64,000 nt of DNA from Salicibibacter cibi (lineage in GTDB: Bacteria; Bacillota; Bacilli; Bacillales; Marinococcaceae). The position numbers and the translations under genes were made by a program. The notes beneath the pieces were generated by a model. The model was given only the letters and a program-made list of their open reading frames with translations, ran no database searches and was not told the DNA's origin. The stretch is taken from contig NZ_CP054706.1 of assembly GCF_016495865.1 (NCBI RefSeq), positions 3,038,001-3,102,000 of the forward strand. Reading direction: 5' to 3'. Shown piece after piece: positions 58,130 through 64,000 of this stretch; the stretch's first letter is position 1, and every line of letters begins with the position of its first letter.

Positions 58130-58564
58130 TTAATCGATATGCGGATAGTGTCGATCATCGGCTTGAGGTGGCTCATGATGATCATCACGAATCAGCTGTT
58201 TTATTTTCTCAACGACTTGCGGTGCAAGTTCGAGCAGTTTCTCATAAAAATGGGCTTGGTTATCAAGGTGAATCATTTTCACTCCGGCCGTGCCGACGAT
58301 AAGGAACGCAATCGGGGTAATAGAAACACCCCCGCCACTTCCCCCGCCAAAGGGGTAACTGTCTTCATCGTCGTAGGCTTCTGTTCGTTCCGTCACGATT
58401 TGGCTTCCGCCGGCGGCAAAACCGAATCCCACTTTTGATACAGGCACGATGACGCTACCGTCCGGTGTTTCGACGGGATCGCCGATAATCGTATTGACAT
58501 CAACCATTTCTTTAATATTTTCCATCGCTGTTTTCATTAAGCCTTGAATCGGATGTTCTGACAT
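58130..58564 (-). CDS. ytfJ: Sporulation protein YtfJ (GerW family)
   Basis: 144 residues. GerW family with N-terminal HPIQGLMKTAMENIKEMVDV, GDPVETPDGSVIVPVSKVGFGFAAGG and the Gly-rich FGGGSGGGVSITPIAFLIV. Orthologues are needed for spore germination through the GerA pathway in B. subtilis. Six bp after ytfI. Confidence 0.92.
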   Translation of the reverse strand: MSEHPIQGLMKTAMENIKEMVDVNTIIGDPVETPDGSVIVPVSKVGFGFAAGGSQIVTERTEAYDDEDSYPFGGGSGGGVSITPIAFLIVGTAGVKMIHLDNQAHFYEKLLELAPQVVEKIKQLIRDDHHEPPQADDRHYPHID

Positions 58565-58569
58565 AAACG

Positions 58570-59283
58570 TTATGCCTCCTTCGATACATTTCGATCCTGA
58601 GGGTTATGTTTAGGAGTTTGTTTTTTTCCTTTACGGACATGAATCAAAACCCGGATCAATCCACGCATAGCGTTCCCGACAGAAAACGATACTATACAGG
58701 ATAGAGAGGTGCGAAAAAAAGCTACTTGAAAGACAGGCGTTACGTTTAAATGGGGCAAATGTTTGACCGTCATCAACTTTGCAATGAGCGCAAAAACCGC
58801 TGATTTCCCCGTCCAGGCAAATCCGGATATGGTGCCTGTAGTTGCGGCATCACCGGTACCGAGAACGGACTCCCATCGAAATTCGTGCACACGGATGTTT
58901 TTCAGAAAGCGTCGGGCAATTGTCGTAAAACCTGTGACACGGTCCAAGGTGGACTGCACCGTTTCCTTCTGTTTTTCCACATCCGTCGGCGTGCCCTGCT
59001 TTTCTGACTTCTTCGTTTTTTTCTTACTGAATGCGCCGGAGGTTTGTACGTCATAATCAACGGAAAAAGAATCATCATCCATTTTTATCGCAGGGATGTC
59101 CCACCGCTTTTTGATGAGTCCCCGGAGAACGGATATCGTCAAGGTCCCTTCGTTGTTCCGCCCCTGTTGGGTATAGCTTACGTGAACCCTAACACGGATA
59201 AAAAGACACAAAATCAACAGCAGGACAATGAGGAGTCCAAAAAGAACCCAAATCATAGCAATCACCATTGTCAGTATGGGCAT
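58570..59283 (-). CDS. ytfI: DUF2953 protein YtfI
   Basis: 237 residues. One N-terminal membrane helix (IWVLFGLLIVLLLILCLFIRVRV), a charged middle (KKTKKSEKQGTPTDVEKQKE), then the DUF2953 core RFLKNIRVHEFRWESVLGTGDAATTG and a basic tail. Co-transcribed with ytfJ; function unknown but the pair is sporulation-linked in bacilli. Confidence 0.85.
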   Translation of the reverse strand: MPILTMVIAMIWVLFGLLIVLLLILCLFIRVRVHVSYTQQGRNNEGTLTISVLRGLIKKRWDIPAIKMDDDSFSVDYDVQTSGAFSKKKTKKSEKQGTPTDVEKQKETVQSTLDRVTGFTTIARRFLKNIRVHEFRWESVLGTGDAATTGTISGFAWTGKSAVFALIAKLMTVKHLPHLNVTPVFQVAFFRTSLSCIVSFSVGNAMRGLIRVLIHVRKGKKQTPKHNPQDRNVSKEA

Positions 59284-59395
59284 CTCTCGAAGGGGCTAAA
59301 CGCATAATAGGAATAGGTATCCTGTATGTAGGATGGCAACATGCGGGAAGCTAAAGAGGCGTAGTAAATATTAGAGAAAAAAGGGGTTGAAAACC

Positions 59396-59674
59396 ATGAA
59401 GAAGAATGTGGGAACACTCGATGCAATCATGCGCATCACTTGCGGTTTAACGGGCTTGGCTTGGAGTACCTCAAAAATGTCCAAACACTATGACCGGACA
59501 ATGCCTATGCTCGTTTCGATTTATTCGGCAATGAAAGTCGCGGAAGGAATCACGCGTTATTGCCCGGTCATGGGCATGTTAAATGTGAACAGCGAGAAAT
59601 GGTTGTCACGTAACCGTAACGATCCATCCCCATCTTCGGGCGAAAATGTGCAAGCACTCACCCGTTCTCATTAA
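59396..59674 (+). CDS. DUF2892 (YgaP-like) small membrane protein
   Basis: 92 residues from ATG 59396, preceded by AAAAGGGG. KKNVGTLDAIMRITCGLTGLAW is the typical start of DUF2892 proteins (N-V-G-x2-D-x2-R), followed by a second helix and the YCPVMGMLNVNS segment with a conserved Cys-Pro. Function unknown. Divergent from ytfI. Confidence 0.82.
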   Translation: MKKNVGTLDAIMRITCGLTGLAWSTSKMSKHYDRTMPMLVSIYSAMKVAEGITRYCPVMGMLNVNSEKWLSRNRNDPSPSSGENVQALTRSH

Positions 59675-59689
59675 CACTTTAGATGAAAA

Positions 59690-59716
59690 AACCGCATCCT
59701 CGGTTAGGATGCGGTT
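59690..59716. terminator. Bidirectional terminator
   Basis: AACCGCATCCT (59690-59700) and AGGATGCGGTT (59706-59716) with a 5-base loop; A-run before and T-rich run after; two genes converge here. Confidence 0.85.
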
Positions 59717-59724
59717 CTCTTTTG

Positions 59725-60276
59725 TTACTCATCATCATGGTCATTCTTGTTTTTGCGTCGGTCAAGAACAACCCGTGTGTCGGCAAGCAGATCATGAACG
59801 CCTGCTTTTTGCGGATGTAGACCGACAAGGATGTACATCAGGTTTGTAAAACCGAGGACGCGATGGATCATGCGCCCCGCGACTTCTCGAAAGAACACGT
59901 CTCCCCACGTTAACGGACCGCCGTCTTCTCGTTGCACACGCAAGCCAAAAATCATTTTTCCGAGGGTCTGCCCGACCAATTTCGTCATGATGCCGAAATA
60001 AACATAGGCGACAACGGAAGTAAGAAGGCCGACAACCGTAATTCCAAAAAATAACGTCGGAGAGGCATCGAGGAACATGAAAATCGGTCTGATAAACAAA
60101 GCATTCAGAGAAAAGACGATAAGCAGGTCCACCAAGTAAGCCCAAACACGCATCCAAAAACCGGCATACATGCTCACTTCAACGGAATGAGACGTTTTGT
60201 TCTGCATGGTTTCGCCTTCGTTTTGAGTTTGATGGCCTCCAAACCTTTCTTCTTTTTCATTATAAGGTATGTCCAA
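59725..60276 (-). CDS. yteJ: RDD-domain membrane protein YteJ
   Basis: 183 residues from a TTG at 60276, eight bases after AGGAGGGG. RDD domain: YAGFWMRVWAYLVDLLIVFSL (R and D of the name), two or three hydrophobic helices, TKLVGQTLGKMIFGLRVQREDG and FFREVAGRMIHRVLGFTNLM. Directly follows sppA by 14 bp, as in B. subtilis. Function unknown; RDD proteins have been linked to ion transport. Confidence 0.9.
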   Translation of the reverse strand: MDIPYNEKEERFGGHQTQNEGETMQNKTSHSVEVSMYAGFWMRVWAYLVDLLIVFSLNALFIRPIFMFLDASPTLFFGITVVGLLTSVVAYVYFGIMTKLVGQTLGKMIFGLRVQREDGGPLTWGDVFFREVAGRMIHRVLGFTNLMYILVGLHPQKAGVHDLLADTRVVLDRRKNKNDHDDE

Positions 60277-60290
60277 AGTACACCCCTCCT

Positions 60291-61304
60291 TTACTGCTCA
60301 TATAAATACATTAACCTCGGTGAATTTTCTTGTTGAAGTGCCGTTATCAGCTCGGATAGTTCATTGGAATCATCGGTAAGCTGTTGCATTGCACCGCCAA
60401 ACAGCGAACTAAATCCTCCCATTTGCGATTGGTAACGCACAACTTCCGGATTGCTGAGACCAAGATTTTCTTCCATCGTAACAATCGTATCGTCAAGACC
60501 GCCTAGACCGTCAATCAATCCGTTGTCCAACGCTTGATTTCCGGTATAGATACGGCCATCCGCCAAGTCTCTCACGGTATCCTCCGGCATCTCTCGCCCT
60601 TCAACAATAACGTCAACAAATTCATCCAACATTTCATCGGCCATCTCTTGCAATATTTCTTCTTCATCGTCTTCCATCTCTCGTGTTCCGCTCAAGATGT
60701 CTTTATAAGGCCCGGTTGTAATGGTATTATCTTCAACGCCTAAGTCTTCCAGCAACTCGGAAAAGTTCAAACCTCCGATGCCACCGGACAATACAACACC
60801 GATCGATCCGGTTAATGTAGATGGATGAGCAGCAATATAATCCGCCGGCGCTGACACATAGTAACCACCGGAAGCCGCCATTCCACCCATGGATGAATAT
60901 ACGGCCTTATCATACTCTTCCTGGGCTTCTACCACTTTATCATGGACTTCTTCGCTTTCAATAAGACCGCCGCCGGGGCTGTCCACATCGAGAACAATGC
61001 CATCGACCGTCGGATCTTCCATCGCGTTGTCAAACATATCAAGAATTTGTTGGTGGTTATACCCGGCGCTCATCAGTGGTGATTCTTCGCCCATATCCTG
61101 GATCACCCCGTCTAATTCAATCACCACAATTCGACCATCGGTCCCTTGCTCCATCACTTCTTCCATGAAAGGCTCTTCCAAGCCTGCACCTTCAATTGCC
61201 TGATCGAAATCAGTACTTACAATTGTTGCAAACAGATTAAACATTAATGAAACCCCTACGACAGCGACGGCTACAACCAGCGCCACCCAACGTTTTACAT
61301 TCAT
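60291..61304 (-). CDS. sppA: Signal peptide peptidase SppA
   Basis: 337 residues from ATG 61304 (AGAGAGGGATTGT upstream). Membrane-anchored S49 serine peptidase with one N-terminal helix (VALVVAVAVVGVSLMFNLFA). The active site uses the Ser in SMGGMAASGGYYVSAPADYI and a Lys in TGPYKDILSGTREM. VLDVDSPGGGLIESEEV belongs to the ClpP-like fold. Degrades leftover signal peptides. In operon with yteJ. Confidence 0.94.
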   Translation of the reverse strand: MNVKRWVALVVAVAVVGVSLMFNLFATIVSTDFDQAIEGAGLEEPFMEEVMEQGTDGRIVVIELDGVIQDMGEESPLMSAGYNHQQILDMFDNAMEDPTVDGIVLDVDSPGGGLIESEEVHDKVVEAQEEYDKAVYSSMGGMAASGGYYVSAPADYIAAHPSTLTGSIGVVLSGGIGGLNFSELLEDLGVEDNTITTGPYKDILSGTREMEDDEEEILQEMADEMLDEFVDVIVEGREMPEDTVRDLADGRIYTGNQALDNGLIDGLGGLDDTIVTMEENLGLSNPEVVRYQSQMGGFSSLFGGAMQQLTDDSNELSELITALQQENSPRLMYLYEQ

Positions 61305-61346
61305 ACAATCCCTCTCTTTTAGAAAAATCGGCTTTATTCTCATCCT

Positions 61347-62822
61347 TTAAACTGTTTCATGTTCGTACATAATGCTTTCATCAACAATCGTGTATAAAGC
61401 CTTCATCTGCAATAGTTCATCAGGGTCTTCCATTGAAAGCGGATCACCGTCCAGCACGGTAAAATCCGCACGATACCCAGGGATGATCCATCCGTAATGG
61501 GCGTCATTCCCGCTTGCTTTCGCGCTTCCCTGCGTATATAACTGCACGGCCTCAAATGCGGATAGTTTCTCGTCCGGAAGAAAGCCTGCATGCGTTTCTT
61601 CCGGTTTGCGGCGCGTCATCGCCGCGTGTAAACCTAGTAACGGGGCGGGAGGTTCAATCGGAGCATCCGATCCGCCGGCGCACGCAAGACCATGTTGCAA
61701 TAACGTCTTCCATGCATAAGAGTAAGAGAGCCGTTCTCTGCCCAAAAGTTTTTTTACCCACGGGAAATCAGAAACGGCAAAACGCGGTTGCAAATCAAGC
61801 ACCACCGCCAATTGCTGCATTCGCCGGATTAACGATTTGTTCGCAATCTGCACGTGGATTAGCCGATCTTTTTTTCCTTCCGGCGGCGGATAAGTTTCAA
61901 TGGCATCAAGGGTGTGCGCCAAAGCCGCGTCTCCGATCACATGGACGGCAACTGTCATTTCCTTCTTGCGAATGCGCTTCACAACAGCTTTTAACGCTTC
62001 CGGTGAATAAATCGCCACCCCATTGTTTTTCGGCTCATCGGTGTACGGCTCCAATAACCAAGCGGAATGGCTGCCCAATGAACCATCGGCAAATGTTTTT
62101 CGATAAGCGCCCAGCACACGTGAAAAACTGCCATAATAAGCAAGGTCCTCCGTATGTACGCCGGTAAGGCCTGTTTGAATCATATGGTCAAACGCGACTG
62201 TTAATGCCTTTTCCAACGCGGGTTCTGTGGGAGCGGGCGCGACACGTTGAATGAAGTCCTGTGCCTCATCCAATAGGAGCCCGGTCAATTCTCCCCTTTC
62301 ATCTTTGGCGATCACCCCACCCGACGGATCCGGGGTTGAGCGATCAAGACCTGCCAGCTGTAGTGCTTTGCTGTTTACAATCATCGCGTGCCTGCATATA
62401 CGTGTGAGCATAACAGGGCGTTCCGGAAAACGTTCATCCAATTCTTTTTTTCGGATCATATGCTGATCCGAAAAATTATTTTCGTTCCATCCTTCCCCAA
62501 TAAGCCATTCCCTATCTTCCAACGTCGTTGCTTCGTTTTCCAACGCTCGCAAAAGTTGACTGCTGCTCGTTACCGATGAGAGGTTCAAACGCAATAAGTT
62601 TTGGCCGAAACCCATCATATGCGCGTGGCTGTCTACGAATCCCGGGAACATCGTGGCTCCTTGTAAATCGACATTCGATAAAATGCGAGGCTTGTAAGTT
62701 TTTTCAAGCGATTGCAATTCACCGACGTCCACAATACAGCCATTTTCGGTGAAAACAGCTTCGGCACGTGCACGCGCATGCTCCATCGTACGAATGATAC
62801 CGTTATACCATAGCGTCCCCAT
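61347..62822 (-). CDS. Amidohydrolase of the YtcJ/ExoA-like group
   Basis: 491 residues from ATG 62822, after GGGAGACAGGGGGCATCA. Amidohydrolase superfamily metal enzyme: MFPGFVDSHAHMMGFGQNL (HxH metal ligands), GWNENNFSD, HVIGDAALAHTLDAIE, GGSDAPIEPPAPLLGLHAAM and IPGYRADFTVLDGDPL. The long, family-typical form is usually annotated as a predicted metal-dependent hydrolase with unknown amide or imide substrate. It lies between sppA and thiI. Confidence 0.87.
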   Translation of the reverse strand: MGTLWYNGIIRTMEHARARAEAVFTENGCIVDVGELQSLEKTYKPRILSNVDLQGATMFPGFVDSHAHMMGFGQNLLRLNLSSVTSSSQLLRALENEATTLEDREWLIGEGWNENNFSDQHMIRKKELDERFPERPVMLTRICRHAMIVNSKALQLAGLDRSTPDPSGGVIAKDERGELTGLLLDEAQDFIQRVAPAPTEPALEKALTVAFDHMIQTGLTGVHTEDLAYYGSFSRVLGAYRKTFADGSLGSHSAWLLEPYTDEPKNNGVAIYSPEALKAVVKRIRKKEMTVAVHVIGDAALAHTLDAIETYPPPEGKKDRLIHVQIANKSLIRRMQQLAVVLDLQPRFAVSDFPWVKKLLGRERLSYSYAWKTLLQHGLACAGGSDAPIEPPAPLLGLHAAMTRRKPEETHAGFLPDEKLSAFEAVQLYTQGSAKASGNDAHYGWIIPGYRADFTVLDGDPLSMEDPDELLQMKALYTIVDESIMYEHETV

Positions 62823-62961
62823 TGATGCCCCCTGTCTCCCATATGAACCCATTAGGTTGTCACGTCTTATTTTCCCAAACAGATGCCTGAAATGCAATTA
62901 TAGAGGTCAGAAACGGGAGATGAGAGGTGGGGGCTTTCCCGGACTTTTTTTGTACAACCTT

Positions 62962-64000
62962 TTAAAGCAATTCCTCGAACGCCGGACGCAAGGGCTCGTT
63001 CGCGTCAATCGTTAACGTCTCCCGATTTGATACGGCTTTTTCCAACATCTCGTCCATGTCTAAAAATGACTCGTAGAAATTGGCTTTTTCCCTTTTCGGT
63101 TTTGTTTTCGACGCTGCCGGCAAGAAAATGGTGCAACAGTCTTCATAAGGCAATATCGAAGTTTCAAACGTTCCTATTCGCTCGGCGATATCCGTCACTT
63201 CAATTTTGTCCATCGTGATCAGCGGGCGCAAAACCGGCAAATTGGCGACTTCTTCGATGGTATGCATACTCGCGAGCGTCTGCGACGAAACTTGTCCAAG
63301 ACTTTCCCCATTTACGAGGGCGAGCGCCTCCCGTTCTCTCGCCACCCGTTCACTGATCCGCATCATCATCCGCCGCATGATCGTCATTTCGTAATTGGTC
63401 GCCACTTCTTTGTGAATATGTTGCTGTATTTCCGTAAACGGAATCACATGTAGGCGGATTGTCGTTCCATACCCGGCGAGAATACGGCTTAAGTCAATCA
63501 CTTTCTGTTTCGCGCGTTCGTTCGTGAACGGCGGACTGTGAAAATGCACGGCTTCTAATTCTGCGCCGCGTTTTAACGCCAGATAGCCTGCTACCGGACT
63601 ATCAATTCCTCCGGAAAGCATAAGCATTACTTTGTCCGATGAACCGACGGGTAATCCGCCCGGCCCCTGGATTTTTCCGGCGCTAATATACGTCCCGTGT
63701 TCACGCACTTCCACGAGCAATTCCACATCCGGGTGGTGAACATCGACCGTGATATCCGCCGTGTTTGTCAACACGTAGCCTCCAATTTCGTGATTCAACT
63801 GCTGCGAACGGATGGGAAAAGATTTAAAGGAACGACGCGCGCTCACTTTGAACGTTTTCGCATCCGGCTGATCTTGCAGAACACGTAACGCGGTTGCCTG
63901 AATATCCAACAATTCATGGCTTGTTTTTCGTGCATATGACAAGGAAGAGATGCCAAAAATACGCTGTAATTTTCCCATGATGGCTTCTGCGTCTTCATCA
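62962..64000 (-). CDS. thiI: tRNA 4-thiouridine synthase ThiI, partial
   Basis: The frame stays open through the right edge, so about 60 N-terminal residues are missing; an internal ATG at 63978 is not the real start. Adenylates U8 of tRNA and transfers sulfur; also serves thiamine synthesis. The remaining part of the THUMP domain ([12 protein letters not shown] onward) is followed by the PP-loop [39 protein letters not shown] and [18 protein letters not shown]. No rhodanese domain, as in Bacillus, where a nearby IscS-type desulfurase helps. Confidence 0.94.
   Translation of the reverse strand, partial: DEDAEAIMGKLQRIFGISSLSYARKTSHELLDIQATALRVLQDQPDAKTFKVSARRSFKSFPIRSQQLNHEIGGYVLTNTADITVDVHHPDVELLVEVREHGTYISAGKIQGPGGLPVGSSDKVMLMLSGGIDSPVAGYLALKRGAELEAVHFHSPPFTNERAKQKVIDLSRILAGYGTTIRLHVIPFTEIQQHIHKEVATNYEMTIMRRMMMRISERVAREREALALVNGESLGQVSSQTLASMHTIEEVANLPVLRPLITMDKIEVTDIAERIGTFETSILPYEDCCTIFLPAASKTKPKREKANFYESFLDMDEMLEKAVSNRETLTIDANEPLRPAFEELL

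Overview
The window is chromosomal DNA of a Bacillaceae-type Firmicute, most likely a salt- and/or alkali-adapted one. From about 21 kb to the right edge the gene order closely follows the Bacillus subtilis citZ-icd-mdh / accDA-pfkA-pyk / dnaE-ytrHI-nrnA-ytpI-ytoI / ald / argGH / ytxK-tpx-ytfJ-ytfI-yteJ-sppA / thiI neighbourhood. Secreted and surface proteins (both ABC binding lipoproteins, CopC, flagellin) are rich in Asp and Glu, as in haloalkaliphilic bacilli. There is no rRNA, tRNA or CRISPR array that I can see.

Layout. 1-3.5 kb: a minus-strand ABC importer operon of the Fe3+/phosphonate type, with the permease cut by the left edge, behind a promoter and a terminator-like leader. 3.5-13.5 kb: an accessory region built from tandem copies of one cassette, read right to left as Tat-signal subunit of a gluconate-2-dehydrogenase-type enzyme, GMC flavoprotein, tatA, tatC. 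Copy 1 is complete and followed by copC-copD. Copy 2 keeps its dehydrogenase and tatA but has a shrunken tatC relic. Copy 3 is a relic in which the Tat-signal start of the small subunit is joined to a decayed tatC. 13.5-21 kb: glpK, a broken IS110-family element, an alpha/beta hydrolase fused to a membrane domain behind an attenuator-like leader, two decayed toxin-antitoxin-type loci, the first two copies of a 287-bp inverted-repeat element (MITE-like), and a third tatA.

21-39.5 kb: core metabolism and replication. The genes are citZ-icd-mdh, fxsA, pyk (with an apparent one-base frameshift), pfkA, accA, accD, malic enzyme, dnaE, ytrH-ytrI, nrnA, ytpI and ytoI. A MITE copy sits between pfkA and pyk and supplies the last two bases of the pfkA stop codon. 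39.6-46.2 kb: an AT-rich, probably acquired cluster with an IclR regulator, an alpha/beta hydrolase and an aspartate-dehydrogenase-like enzyme on the minus strand. A cupin and a NitT/TauT-type ABC importer lie on the plus strand. A MITE and two long palindromes lie between the two halves. 46.5-64 kb: ytkL, ald, a secreted small protein, an SDR, two more MITE copies around a universal stress protein, flagellin with a sigma-D promoter, argG-argH with ARG-box-like sites, and the ytxK-to-thiI block, cut at the right edge inside thiI.

How it fits together. The core block makes central-carbon, fatty-acid precursor and arginine enzymes. The accessory blocks look like periplasm-facing oxidation of an unknown substrate, exported by its own Tat parts, and uptake plus breakdown of an unknown small molecule in the AT-rich island. 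The substrates of both accessory systems are not determined by the sequence.
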